Assembly: GCA_944322565.1 (NCBI GenBank)
Contig: CALUPG010000012.1
Coordinates: 1-64,000, forward strand
Length of the DNA stretch: 64,000 bases
Source: an uncultured Bacteroidales bacterium
Lineage (GTDB): Bacteria > Bacteroidota > Bacteroidia > Bacteroidales > UBA932
Direction of reading: 5' to 3'
The notes below the pieces were generated by a model. That model saw only the letters and a program-made list of their open reading frames with translations, was not told the DNA's origin and did not search any database. Every line of letters begins with the position of its first letter. Position 1 is the first letter of the stretch. A program made the position numbers and the translations under genes. Below are positions 53,810 to 63,400 of the stretch, one piece after another.

Positions 53810-56800
53810 CTATTTGTCTTCGGAAGTTCCTATTTCCTTCAGCATTTCCTCAACCGCTTTTTCCAGCTGGAGATCGCGGCCGTTAAGTACGGATGCCGGG
53901 TCATTGTAAACAGGAATGTCCGGTTCTATCTGAAGATTCTCGAGGTATCTGCCTTCCTTTATGCCCACGGCTCCTACCTGCGGGATGCCGAAGATGATGG
54001 TCGGGTCAATCTGCTGTTCCCACCATACGGCTGTCATTGTGCCGGGTACCGGGGCTCCTATGAGCTTGCCGATGCCGAGGGTCTTGTATACATAAGGGAA
54101 ACCGGATGCGTCCGAATAATTGTCTTCTCCGATGAGTACGCAGGACGGCTTCGTCCATTTGCTGTAAGGCTCTGTGCCTATATATTGGCCCCTCGGCTCG
54201 AATCTGATGTATGCTTTCCCGTCAAGAAGGGTAGCAAGGTCATCATGGAGCCAGCCGCCTCCGTTATGCCTCGTGTCCACAATAACAGCTTCACATTTTC
54301 TGTACTTGCCGAGAAGTCTGGAATAGACATTCCTGAAGCTTTCGGAATCCATGCCTGCCACATGGACATATCCCACACGGCCGCCGGAAAGTCTTTCCAC
54401 CATTTCCTCGCGCTGCCGCACCCATCTCCTGTACAGAAGGTCATAGTCGGTGTATCCGGCCTCAACATAGAGTTCTTCGTACTTTCTGCCGTTCTTCCTG
54501 ATGCCGAGCAGAATTTTGTCCCCGGCCTTCATTGCAAGAAGCGGGAGCCAGTTCTCTCCGGCCTTGATTTCCTTGCCGTTGATTGATGCTATGATATCTC
54601 CGGCCTTGATTCCCGGGTCAGCGACTGCCACAGGTCCTCCCTTCAGCACTTCCATGATCCTGAGTCCGTCCCCCTCATAGTTCCAGTCATAAATGAGCCC
54701 GAGAGTTCCCATGCTGACTCCGGACCGATAATAATATCTTGCTCCCGTATGCGAGCCGTTGAGCTCTCCGAGCATCTCAGAGAGCATTTCCTGGAAGTCA
54801 AAGTTATTGTCGATATAAGGAAGAAACCTCGAATAGTCATCCCTGTATCCGGCCCAGTCTATGCCATGGATGTCCGGGTCATAGAATTTCTCCTGCACCT
54901 GTTTCCAGATATGGTTGAAGATGTATTCCCGTTCAAGCCTTGGCCTGTAGTCGAATTCTCCGGAGAAAGATATCATTTCCTTGGCTCCGGAATTCATGTC
55001 GATTCTGGACACTCCGCTTCCTCCAAGCACATAGAGCCAATGGTCCTCAGCATCGGGATAGAGGCTTCCATATACATTTTTGGCAAGCACTGTTATGCTT
55101 TGTTCCTTGATGTCAAGCACGCAGAGGTCCATGCTTTTCTCAAGTCTTGTGATATAGTACAGCTTGCTTCCGTCCTGCTTGAGGTAGTGGTCGGCCAGTC
55201 TTCCTGAGAATCCGGTCAGTCTGATTGTCCTGTCTTCTCTGTTTTCGAGGTCAAGCACAAGTTTTTCAGGCTTTTTCTCTGCCTTTACTGAATCCTTGGC
55301 TTCCTTTTTTTCTTCTTTCTCTGTGGCAAGGAGGGTTTCCATTTCATCCTCTTCCTTGTCCCTTGTGAATTTATGGAAAGCCTTCCCGTCGAAGAACATG
55401 GCGTAGATGTCATATTCCGCGCCCCAGCTTCCGTGACTGCGGTAGCCTGCCCTGTCAGACATCCATGTCATAGCTTTCCCTTTGACTGCCCATCTGAATG
55501 CTGCATCGGTATATCCGCTTTGTGTGAGGTCGGTCACTTCGCCCGTCTCAATGTCAATCAAGGCGATATCCTCATTGTTCCAGCCTCCGTCCCCCTGCCA
55601 GTTACAGAGAATGTAACGGCTGTCCGGGCTCCATTCAAAGCTCTGGTCTCCGTCCGTATATGAATAATTTACATTTTTCAGCAGGGATTTCTCCTTGCCG
55701 GACTTTATGTTCTTTATGACAATCTCTGTCCTGTCCCGCAGGAATCCGAGCCACTTCCCGTCAGGGGATACTGATGGCTGGAAGCAGGTCTGTTCCGGGT
55801 CAGTAATCAGTTTTTCTTCAAATTTTACCGAATAGGTGAAATATTTGTCGTTCTTTTCGGTCAAAGAAGCCGAATATATGCCCCAGTGCCCGTTGCGCTC
55901 GGATGAATAATAAAGTGTCTTTCCGTCAGGCGAGAAGCATACATTTCTTTCCTGTTCCGGAGTGTCAGTTATCCTTCTTGTCGTACCGAATTCAATGGAC
56001 GCCGCATATACATCGCCCCTTGCCACTATGGCAACCTCTTTCCCGTTGGGCGAAACGGCAAGACCAGTCGCCCCGCCTGAAACAGTCCGGTAGATGCTTT
56101 CTCTTTCGTTATTGTCCGATACTATGCTCACTCTGACTTTTGCAGGTTCTTCTCCGTCGCGGAGGGTGTACAGTTCACCGTTCCATGAGAACGAAAGCAG
56201 CCCGTCGGAAGATGAAGTGAGATATCTGACAGGATGTCTTGTAAAAGAAGTGAGCCGGACTTTCTTGTCAGGAGCAGAGATTGAACTTCTGTAGATATTT
56301 GACGTGCCGTCTTCCTCGCTCAGATAATAGAAAGTGTCGCCGTCGGCTGCGAGTACCGGATTCCTGTCTTCTCCTTTGAAAGACGAGAGTCTTGTGAATG
56401 TTCCCTGTCCGTTGATGCTGAAATGCTTCCAGTCAGGAACGATGTTTCCTGCATTCTTGCTTCCCTGGTCGTCAGAAGACGGCATGTACAGCCAGATGTC
56501 TCTTGTCACGGATGAGGTATGGTGTTTCCGGAACGGATCCTCATAGCCTTTCCTGTCTTCGTAGAGGACAGTCCCGTCATTTCTGACACTCAGTGATGAT
56601 ATGGGCAGGGAGGTGACAAGCGCCGGCCGTTCTCCGGGATTCTTTATCCTGAACACCTGTGCAGTTCCCGGAAAATCCCCGTATGCCGCATCGGCCTGCA
56701 GGGCTGCTGAGAAAAGTATGCTGCCGTCCGGGAGAACAGCCAGAGGAGTCTCATTTCCAGGATAATCTGTTATTCTGACAGGAGTCCCTCCCTCAGAGGA

Positions 56801-57082
56801 AGTCATGTATATGTCCTTGGTCTTGTCCCTGTATGAACTGAATATGATATTTTTCCCGTCGGGAGTCCAGAACGGGTCCGAATCATATGCGGCATTGGAA
56901 GTTATCTGCCTTGCCTGTCCTCCTTCGGCGGGGACAGTGAAAATATCTCCTTCATAGCAGAATGCAATCTGTCTGCCGTCCGGTGAAATGCTGTTTCTCC
57001 TTAACCACAGCGGAGATTCTTCTGCTGCAAAAAGACTTCCTGCAACAAACAGGGAGCCGATGGCAAAAATAATTTTTTTCAT
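53810..57082 (-). CDS. Tricorn-like S41 protease
   Basis: 1090 residues with signal peptide MKKIIFAIGSLFVAGSLFAA. An N-terminal beta-propeller of PD40/WD-like repeats (SPDGRQIAFCYEGDIF, WTPDGKNIIFSSYRDKTKDIY, SPDGKTLYYSSERNG), a second propeller region, a tricorn C1 domain, a PDZ domain (VLKGGPVAVADPGIKAGDIIASINGKEI) and the S41 catalytic core (VIVDTRHNGGGWLHDDLA; nucleophile serine in GEDNYSDASGFPY). Exported peptidase degrading oligopeptides; a lysine/glutamate-rich segment (about 590-620) separates the propellers. First gene of the unit with DPM synthase, pyrC and DMT transporter. Confidence 0.92.
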   Translation of the reverse strand: MKKIIFAIGSLFVAGSLFAAEESPLWLRRNSISPDGRQIAFCYEGDIFTVPAEGGQARQITSNAAYDSDPFWTPDGKNIIFSSYRDKTKDIYMTSSEGGTPVRITDYPGNETPLAVLPDGSILFSAALQADAAYGDFPGTAQVFRIKNPGERPALVTSLPISSLSVRNDGTVLYEDRKGYEDPFRKHHTSSVTRDIWLYMPSSDDQGSKNAGNIVPDWKHFSINGQGTFTRLSSFKGEDRNPVLAADGDTFYYLSEEDGTSNIYRSSISAPDKKVRLTSFTRHPVRYLTSSSDGLLSFSWNGELYTLRDGEEPAKVRVSIVSDNNERESIYRTVSGGATGLAVSPNGKEVAIVARGDVYAASIEFGTTRRITDTPEQERNVCFSPDGKTLYYSSERNGHWGIYSASLTEKNDKYFTYSVKFEEKLITDPEQTCFQPSVSPDGKWLGFLRDRTEIVIKNIKSGKEKSLLKNVNYSYTDGDQSFEWSPDSRYILCNWQGDGGWNNEDIALIDIETGEVTDLTQSGYTDAAFRWAVKGKAMTWMSDRAGYRSHGSWGAEYDIYAMFFDGKAFHKFTRDKEEDEMETLLATEKEEKKEAKDSVKAEKKPEKLVLDLENREDRTIRLTGFSGRLADHYLKQDGSKLYYITRLEKSMDLCVLDIKEQSITVLAKNVYGSLYPDAEDHWLYVLGGSGVSRIDMNSGAKEMISFSGEFDYRPRLEREYIFNHIWKQVQEKFYDPDIHGIDWAGYRDDYSRFLPYIDNNFDFQEMLSEMLGELNGSHTGARYYYRSGVSMGTLGLIYDWNYEGDGLRIMEVLKGGPVAVADPGIKAGDIIASINGKEIKAGENWLPLLAMKAGDKILLGIRKNGRKYEELYVEAGYTDYDLLYRRWVRQREEMVERLSGGRVGYVHVAGMDSESFRNVYSRLLGKYRKCEAVIVDTRHNGGGWLHDDLATLLDGKAYIRFEPRGQYIGTEPYSKWTKPSCVLIGEDNYSDASGFPYVYKTLGIGKLIGAPVPGTMTAVWWEQQIDPTIIFGIPQVGAVGIKEGRYLENLQIEPDIPVYNDPASVLNGRDLQLEKAVEEMLKEIGTSEDK

Positions 57083-57098
57083 TCTATATTTTATTTAA

Positions 57099-57137
57099 CA
57101 AATATATGCACCTGTGCGGATGCAATTGACAAATATA
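57099..57137 (-). promoter_or_regulatory. Two -7 boxes TATATTTG for tricorn-like protease
   Basis: Minus-strand TATATTTG occurs twice, at 57099-57106 and 57130-57137, 17 and 48 nt before the ATG at 57082. The first would leave a very short leader of about 10 nt. Either or both may be used. Confidence 0.45.
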
Positions 57138-57156
57138 GGAAATTTCGGCCTCCGTT

Positions 57157-57720
57157 CTACAGAAACAATGCCACTATAGGCATGAGAAGAACCGGAAGAT
57201 AATCCTTGAGGGATTTTCTCATCATTGAAAGGACAGACTGTATCTCTCTCTTGACTTTTCTGGGGGACACATTGTATTTGGCGGCAATCTCCTCGTAAGT
57301 AAGGTCTTCAAAACGGCTTGAGAAGAATATCTGCCTGGTCATTTCCGGCATCTTATCCATTAGTCTTCTGAAAATTGCCGATACTTCAGATTTGAAAATG
57401 TCGCTGGGTTCCTCCTGCTGCATCACTTTTATCCTGCCCATCATGATGTTCCTCTGGTCTTCGTCTATTTCTGCGCGTCTGGCTTTGTCTCTCAGCCAGT
57501 TGATTGACCTGTTCCTGACAGATTTCAGCAGATAGGCATGGAGCGATTCAGAGAGTCCTGTCTGTTTCCGGTTTTCCCAATATGAGGCAAAGCAGCCGGA
57601 GACTATATCTTCGGCTGCCAGTTCATCTCTTACGTATGATCGAGCTATTGCAATGTATTTCTCCCGGTATTTCAGAAAGGTTTCTTCAAATTCCCGGGCA
57701 GAAATTTCTGTTTCTGTCAT
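57157..57720 (-). CDS. ECF-type sigma factor (Bacteroides expansion type)
   Basis: 187 residues. Sigma region 2 (YIAIARSYVRDELAAEDIVSGCFASYWENR) and region 4 (MPEMTRQIFFSSRFEDLTYEEIAAKYNVSPRKVKREIQSVLSMMRKSLKDYL), ending in a hydrophobic tail (LPVLLMPIVALFL) usual for Bacteroidota ECF factors. Its start directly abuts the GH92 stop (57721), so it is co-transcribed with the glycan genes. No FecR-type anti-sigma or SusC/TonB receptor is adjacent. Confidence 0.9.
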   Translation of the reverse strand: MTETEISAREFEETFLKYREKYIAIARSYVRDELAAEDIVSGCFASYWENRKQTGLSESLHAYLLKSVRNRSINWLRDKARRAEIDEDQRNIMMGRIKVMQQEEPSDIFKSEVSAIFRRLMDKMPEMTRQIFFSSRFEDLTYEEIAAKYNVSPRKVKREIQSVLSMMRKSLKDYLPVLLMPIVALFL

Positions 57721-59913
57721 TCAGTACCAAAGTGTTTCGGCATTGCCCATGGTAAGGACAAGTTCTCCGCCAGCCTTGATGTCTGCAAAGTCGATGTAAG
57801 GCTTTCTGTATTCCTGTCCGTTGAGCATGACTTTCTGGATGTACTTGTTCTCGGCGCTGTTGTTTTCAGCTATTACAGTGAATATTCCGCCTTCAGTCCT
57901 GATTTCAGCCTTGTCGAAGAGAGGAGACCCGAACCAGTATCTTCCTCCTGCAGGCTCAGCCTGATAGAAACCGAGAGAAGAAAGGATGTACCAGGATGAC
58001 ATCTGTCCCACATCCTCATTGCCTGAAAGTCCGTCAGGAGCATCATGGTACAGCAGGCTGAGCACTTCACGCACCCTGTCGGCCGCTTTCCACGGCTCTC
58101 CGGCCATCGTGTAGAAATAGATGATGTGGTGGCTCGGTTCATTGCCGTGAGCATACTGCCCTATGAGGCCTGAAATGTCAGGGGAAGTGTTTCCTCCCTC
58201 GATTTCAGACGAGGCTGTGAAAAGTTCATCAAGCTTCTCAAGGAAGGCTTCCTTGGACCCGAAGCACTCCACGAGGCCCTCAAAGTCGTGTGGCACGAGC
58301 CATGTGTACTGCCATGCGTTTCCTTCGCAGTAGTCGTCTTCACGGTGCGATGAAGAGAACGGACTGAAAGGCGTGCGGAAATTGCCCTTGTCGTCCTTGC
58401 CTCTCATGAAGCCGGTCGAAGGATCAAAGAAATTCTTGTATGAGCGGCTCCTTTCAAGGAAATGGCTGTATGTCTCCTCGTCTCCGAGTTCTTTCGCCGC
58501 CTGTGCAAGGGCCCAGTCCGCTATGGCATATTCCATGTCAAAGGCAACTGATTCATACATCCTGTTGCAAGGAATGTAGCCGTACTTCATCCTGAGGTCC
58601 TGGCCTCTGTCCGGAGTGACAGCCGATGCTTTCATGGCTTCAAGCGCAAGCTGACGGTCGAAGCCGTCGTAGCCTTTGAGGATGGCGTCCGCAACTGGCG
58701 GAATACCCGGATTGCCGACCATGCAGTCTGTCTCGCAGCCCATGAGATGCCATACCGGAAGCTTGCCCTGCTGCTGATAGATGTGCAGCATGGTGTTGAT
58801 AATGTCATTCATTTTTTCCGGATGAATAATTGTCATCAGAGGCATCGCTGCCCTGTATGTATCCCAGAGAGAGAGTGTAGTATAGTTGACGAACCCGTCA
58901 TCGGCATGTGTCTTGCCGTCAGCTCCACGGTAATCCCCGTTGACATCGCAGAATACTGACGGAGCAATCATGGTATGGTACAGTCCCGTATAGAAGATTT
59001 CCTTTGCCTGCTCGTCGTCAGTCTCTATCCTGATTTTGGACAGTTCCTCGTTCCATGCCTTGTCCGCGGCCTTGGCAACGGCATCAAAGTCCCAGCCTGA
59101 GAGTTCTGCCGTCATGTTGGCCTGCGCACCTTCTGTGCTGACAGGGGAGAGGGCCACCTTCAGCATTATCTCCTCGCCTTCTGTTGTCTTGAATGATGCC
59201 CTGCCGTACATGCTGTTGTCCCCGCAGACCTCAAAGCTGTCGAACGGCTTTGAAAATTCGGCGGTAAAATATATCTTCTGGTCCTTGGCCCAGCCTTCGG
59301 AGTATCTCCATCCCTTGACAGCATTGTCGCCGACAGCCTCGATATGAACTTCCGTAGCCTTGTCCCAGCATCCGCCGTTTTCAAGGTCAAATACGATTGC
59401 AGCCTCTTCTGAGGCAGGGAAGGTATACTTGTGGAGTCCGACTCTCTTTGTCGCAGTCAGCTCTGCCGTGATGCCGTATCTTTCCAGCGGTACGGAGTAG
59501 TATCCCGGACGGCTGACTTCCCTTGTCCTGTCCGCATATGACCAGAGTCCTGACTCAGGGGCATCTTCAGTGCCGCGGGCGTATGTAACTTCTCCTGTGA
59601 CAGGCATCACAGTGATGTCAAAGAGGTCTCCGATTCCGGTGCCGCTGAGGTGGGTATGGGAGAACCCTATAACAGTAGAGTCGCTTTCATGGTAGCCCGA
59701 GCACCAGTCCCAGGTCTGCGGGATGCTGGTAGGTCCGAGCTGGACAAGTCCGAACGGGACATTTGCCCCGACAAATACATGTCCATGGCCTCCGGTCCCG
59801 ATTTTTGTGTTCACATAGCTTGTGTAGTTTTCGTCGGCGGAGCCTTGGGCGCATCCTGTCCCCAGAAGGCACATGGCGGCTACCGCCGGAATTGTCAGAA
59901 ATGGATATTTCAT
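57721..59913 (-). CDS. GH92 alpha-mannosidase, lipoprotein
   Basis: 730 residues. Lipoprotein signal (AAMCLLGTGC, Cys21), then the N-terminal beta-sandwich with YVNTKIGTGGHGHVFVGANVPFG and GFSHTHLSGTGIGDLFD, and the (alpha/alpha)6 barrel: LSLWDTYRAAMPLMTIIHPE, the general acid glutamate in YCEGNAWQYTWLVPHD, and SGNEDVGQMSSWYILSSLGFY bearing the calcium/base aspartate region. Removes alpha-linked mannose from glycans by inversion, with calcium. Probably at the cell surface or periplasm. Linkage preference cannot be read from sequence. Confidence 0.95.
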   Translation of the reverse strand: MKYPFLTIPAVAAMCLLGTGCAQGSADENYTSYVNTKIGTGGHGHVFVGANVPFGLVQLGPTSIPQTWDWCSGYHESDSTVIGFSHTHLSGTGIGDLFDITVMPVTGEVTYARGTEDAPESGLWSYADRTREVSRPGYYSVPLERYGITAELTATKRVGLHKYTFPASEEAAIVFDLENGGCWDKATEVHIEAVGDNAVKGWRYSEGWAKDQKIYFTAEFSKPFDSFEVCGDNSMYGRASFKTTEGEEIMLKVALSPVSTEGAQANMTAELSGWDFDAVAKAADKAWNEELSKIRIETDDEQAKEIFYTGLYHTMIAPSVFCDVNGDYRGADGKTHADDGFVNYTTLSLWDTYRAAMPLMTIIHPEKMNDIINTMLHIYQQQGKLPVWHLMGCETDCMVGNPGIPPVADAILKGYDGFDRQLALEAMKASAVTPDRGQDLRMKYGYIPCNRMYESVAFDMEYAIADWALAQAAKELGDEETYSHFLERSRSYKNFFDPSTGFMRGKDDKGNFRTPFSPFSSSHREDDYCEGNAWQYTWLVPHDFEGLVECFGSKEAFLEKLDELFTASSEIEGGNTSPDISGLIGQYAHGNEPSHHIIYFYTMAGEPWKAADRVREVLSLLYHDAPDGLSGNEDVGQMSSWYILSSLGFYQAEPAGGRYWFGSPLFDKAEIRTEGGIFTVIAENNSAENKYIQKVMLNGQEYRKPYIDFADIKAGGELVLTMGNAETLWY

Positions 59914-59955
59914 TGCTGTGGTTATTATTAATATGTTCTGAATATTGTTTCCGGT

Positions 59956-62277
59956 CTATCTGCCGCCTGTCGTGCGGAGGCGGAAATCGATTTCTCCGCT
60001 TCCTGTGAGTGTCTTGTGGTCAATCCTGTAGCTGCCGTATTTCTTGCCGCCGACAGTGATGCCGTCGATGTATTTCATCTCATCCCCCGGCGTCCGGGTG
60101 ATGACGAGCCTGTCCTTGCCTGAATATTTCGGGTCAAGCGTGATTTCCACCTTCTCGAATCTAGGAGTCGTGAATGTGTAGTGCGGCTCGCCCGGACAGT
60201 CAGGATAGAAGCCCATCATCGAGAACACTGCCCAGGCCGACATTGTACCTGTGTCGTCATTTCCCGGGATTCCGTCCGGCTCCGGCCTGTAATATGTGTC
60301 AAGCAGCCTTGCAACCTGCTCCTGAGTCCTCCATTCCTGTCCCTTGAAATAGCTGAACAGATATGCGTAGGCTATGTCCGGTTCGTTGGCCGGGTCGTAC
60401 AGACCCTCGTCAAATACCATCTGGAGTTTGTCAACGAATTTTTTCTGACCGCCCATGAGCTTGGCAAGTCCTTTCACATCGTGAGGCACATAGAATGTGT
60501 AGTTCCATGCGCTTCCCTCATGGAATCCCGGAGCCGTCTCGAAGTTTTCACCCTGACGCGGATTGAACGGCGAGTAGAAAGTCCCGTCTTTCATCAGCGG
60601 CCTGAGTGTGCCGTATTCCGGACACCAGTAATGCCTGTAGCCGAGTGAGCGCTGCCTGTATTTCTCTGCATCATCCTTGTGTCCGAGGGAATCGGCAAGC
60701 AGCGACAGGGCGTGGTCTGCAATATAGTATTCAAGGGCGTGGGATACAGCATTGTCCCCGGAAAGGTCTGCAGAATATACTCCGAGCGGAATATATCCTT
60801 CAGAGATGTAAGGATCCACATCAGGACGCATTCTGTTCTGCGCCCCAGGCGTATCCGCGGATTTTACAAATGCTTCCCATGCTGTCTGTATGTCAAAGTC
60901 CTTCAGTCCCTTGAACCAGGTGTCGGCTATGACGGGAATGGCGGGATCACCCTCCATTGTGAAGGTCTCTCTTCCGTAGAGCTCCCATTTCGGCATCCAC
61001 CCCCATTCCTCATATATCCCTATCATGGACCTGACCATGTCGATCTGCCTGTCCGGCCATACAAGGGTCATGAGCTGGTGCAGGTTGCGGTAGGTGTCCC
61101 AAAGGGAGAATACTGTGTATCTGGTATGTCCTTCCTCGACAGTGCCTACTCCGTCATTTTCCATCAGCGGATATTCTCCGTTCACATCGTTGAGTATATT
61201 CGGATGTATGAGGGCATGGTAAAGTGCAGTGTAGAATACCGTCAGGTCTCTTTCGCTGCCTCCGCTCACCTTTATTCTGGAGAGGTCGGACTCCCATTTG
61301 CCGGCAGCTTCAGCCCTGACTTTGTCAAAATTGAAGCCGTCCTGCTCCGCATCAAGGTTCTCCCTCGCATTTTCCGTGCTTACGAATGACACGCCCATCT
61401 GCACTTCAATCTGCTCGCCTTCCTCGGTGTCGAAAGTGAACCAGTATCCTATGTCGTCCCCGGCCATGTCTCGGCCGTATCTTGTGTACAGCTTGTATCT
61501 GCCGTTGTCCGGGGTCCACTCGGCCTCCACCCCTGTCATCGGCCTCTGTTTCTTCCAGTAGCCGCTTTCAACAGGTGTCTTGCTGACTCTCATCACGAAG
61601 TAGATGGGGAACACGGCCTGCGGATTGTAGCAGAATGTGCCGAGAAGCCTCATTCCTTCTATTTCCGTGTCGCTGACTTTTCTTACCCATGCCCCGGTCT
61701 CGTTGGTCAGTCCTTCCCCGAGGTTGAGCAGGATGTTCGCTTTTCCGGCAGGGAAGGTATAGCGCTCGGCGGAAGTCCTGTCCGTTGCCGTTACCTCTGT
61801 CCTGATGCCATAGGCTGTCAGCAGATTGGTATAATAGCCCGGGGCAGCGTTTTCTTCGGAATATTCAGACCCGTATAGCCTGTAGTCAACCTGGAGGGGG
61901 CCGGAAGTAGGCATCGTCAGCAGTGCACCGAGTTCCGGGCAGCCGACTCCGCTGAGATTGACATGAGAGAATCCCGTGAAGAATTTGTTTTCGAAGCAAT
62001 AGGGAGTAGACCACCAGCGGCTGTCCTTGTCGTAGACATTCAGTTCCGACCCCATCACATTGAAAGGGGATACGGACATCATTCCGTTGGGGCAGACTGC
62101 ACCCGGATTTGTTGTCCCGAAATTGGTGGTTCCGATGAAAGGGTCCACATATCCGGTTACTTTTCCGTCTTCAGCGGCTGCCGTGACGCTTCCCGCCGAT
62201 GCCGTTCCGGCGGCAGCGAACAGAGCTGCGGCTACGGCTGCAAATTTTGCCAATGTGGCTGCAAGTGTTCTGGTCAT
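59956..62277 (-). CDS. GH92 alpha-mannosidase, exported
   Basis: 773 residues with an Ala-rich signal peptide (FAAVAAALFAAAGTASA) lacking a lipobox, so probably periplasmic. GH92 blocks: YVDPFIGTTNFGTTNPGAVCPNGM, GFSHVNLSGVGCPELGALL, FSLWDTYRNLHQLMTLVWP, acid glutamate in FHEGSAWNYTFYVPHD, and PGNDDTGTMSAWAVFSMMGFYPDCPG. Diverged from the neighbouring GH92 (730-residue) and likely of different linkage specificity. 42 nt before that gene. Confidence 0.95.
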   Translation of the reverse strand: MTRTLAATLAKFAAVAAALFAAAGTASAGSVTAAAEDGKVTGYVDPFIGTTNFGTTNPGAVCPNGMMSVSPFNVMGSELNVYDKDSRWWSTPYCFENKFFTGFSHVNLSGVGCPELGALLTMPTSGPLQVDYRLYGSEYSEENAAPGYYTNLLTAYGIRTEVTATDRTSAERYTFPAGKANILLNLGEGLTNETGAWVRKVSDTEIEGMRLLGTFCYNPQAVFPIYFVMRVSKTPVESGYWKKQRPMTGVEAEWTPDNGRYKLYTRYGRDMAGDDIGYWFTFDTEEGEQIEVQMGVSFVSTENARENLDAEQDGFNFDKVRAEAAGKWESDLSRIKVSGGSERDLTVFYTALYHALIHPNILNDVNGEYPLMENDGVGTVEEGHTRYTVFSLWDTYRNLHQLMTLVWPDRQIDMVRSMIGIYEEWGWMPKWELYGRETFTMEGDPAIPVIADTWFKGLKDFDIQTAWEAFVKSADTPGAQNRMRPDVDPYISEGYIPLGVYSADLSGDNAVSHALEYYIADHALSLLADSLGHKDDAEKYRQRSLGYRHYWCPEYGTLRPLMKDGTFYSPFNPRQGENFETAPGFHEGSAWNYTFYVPHDVKGLAKLMGGQKKFVDKLQMVFDEGLYDPANEPDIAYAYLFSYFKGQEWRTQEQVARLLDTYYRPEPDGIPGNDDTGTMSAWAVFSMMGFYPDCPGEPHYTFTTPRFEKVEITLDPKYSGKDRLVITRTPGDEMKYIDGITVGGKKYGSYRIDHKTLTGSGEIDFRLRTTGGR

Positions 62278-62357
62278 CAGTTCTGTTTTTATGGAAAGGG
62301 CCCCGCCTGCGGCAATCAGTTGTCTGCCTCAGGCAAAGGGCCAGTCTGATTTCATTT

Positions 62358-63359
62358 TCAGAGAATGCTCGTCTTTTTCGTGAAGTCGATGATTTCAGGA
62401 ATGTATCCGAATGCAAGTCCCACTACTGTGTCTGCACATCCGTAGTATACTGCCACCCTGCCTGTCTCCGGATCATGAAGGGCAGCGCACGGGAATGTCA
62501 CGTTAGGCACATCTCCGGTACATTCATAGAGAGTCTCGGGATGAAGGAGATACGGGCCTGTGCGTGCAATGACTTTCCACGGTTGGTCAAGGTCGAGGAG
62601 CGCAGCACCGAAAGAGTAGTTGTATCCCTGGCATGTGCGGTGTACCCCGTGATAGAACATGAGCCATCCCTCTGAAGTCTCGATAGGGATAGGACCTGCA
62701 CCTATCTTGCAGCACTGCCATGCGCTCTTTTCAAATGGAGACGGCCCCATCACGAAACGGTGCCTGCCCCAGAACTCAAGGTCAGGAGACTCTGAATAGA
62801 ATATGTCACCGAAAGGAGTATGTCCTGTGTCGCTCGGACGAGAAAGGAGGGCATAGCGCCCGTTGATCTTGCGCGGAAAGAGCACTCCATTGCGGTTGTA
62901 CGGAAGGAATGCATTCTCCATCTGGTGGAAAGTCTTGAAATCTTCAGTCCATGCCACGCCTATTGTAGGACCATGATAGCCGTTGCACCATGTGACGAAA
63001 TATTTGTCTTCAATCTTGCATACGCGCGGGTCGTAGCCATATACCCATTCCCCGACTTCAGGAATGTCGCACTGAAACCTGAGCGGCTCAGGGTTGAGGT
63101 CCCATTTCAGCCCGTCCTTTGAGAAACCGACATGAAGTGTCATTCTGATGTTGGTGTCGTCGACGCGGAACACTCCTGCATAGCCGTCCTTGAAAGGAAC
63201 AACTGCAGAATTGAATATACTGTTGGAATCAGGAAGAAGATTGCGCGGAATCACAGGATTGGCTGAATATCTCCACATTACTTCAGACCTGCCTGCTGGC
63301 CTGTCTTCCCATGGCATTCCCGGAAGAGGATTGCCGGCGATTTTGATTTTGTTGTCCAT
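62358..63359 (-). CDS. GH130 beta-mannoside phosphorylase
   Basis: 333 residues, five-bladed propeller with no signal peptide, so cytoplasmic. GH130 motifs: [21 protein letters not shown], the proton-donor aspartate in [34 protein letters not shown], phosphate-binding [21 protein letters not shown], and the C-terminal [16 protein letters not shown]. Together with two GH92 enzymes and an MFS importer it best fits beta-1,4-mannosyl-N-acetylglucosamine phosphorylase of N-glycan breakdown (GH130_2-like); mannosyl-glucose or mannobiose activity is the alternative. Confidence 0.92.
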   Translation of the reverse strand: MDNKIKIAGNPLPGMPWEDRPAGRSEVMWRYSANPVIPRNLLPDSNSIFNSAVVPFKDGYAGVFRVDDTNIRMTLHVGFSKDGLKWDLNPEPLRFQCDIPEVGEWVYGYDPRVCKIEDKYFVTWCNGYHGPTIGVAWTEDFKTFHQMENAFLPYNRNGVLFPRKINGRYALLSRPSDTGHTPFGDIFYSESPDLEFWGRHRFVMGPSPFEKSAWQCCKIGAGPIPIETSEGWLMFYHGVHRTCQGYNYSFGAALLDLDQPWKVIARTGPYLLHPETLYECTGDVPNVTFPCAALHDPETGRVAVYYGCADTVVGLAFGYIPEIIDFTKKTSIL

Positions 63360-63400
63360 TATAATATAAATAATTGTTATTGTTGTGATTCTATATCAAT

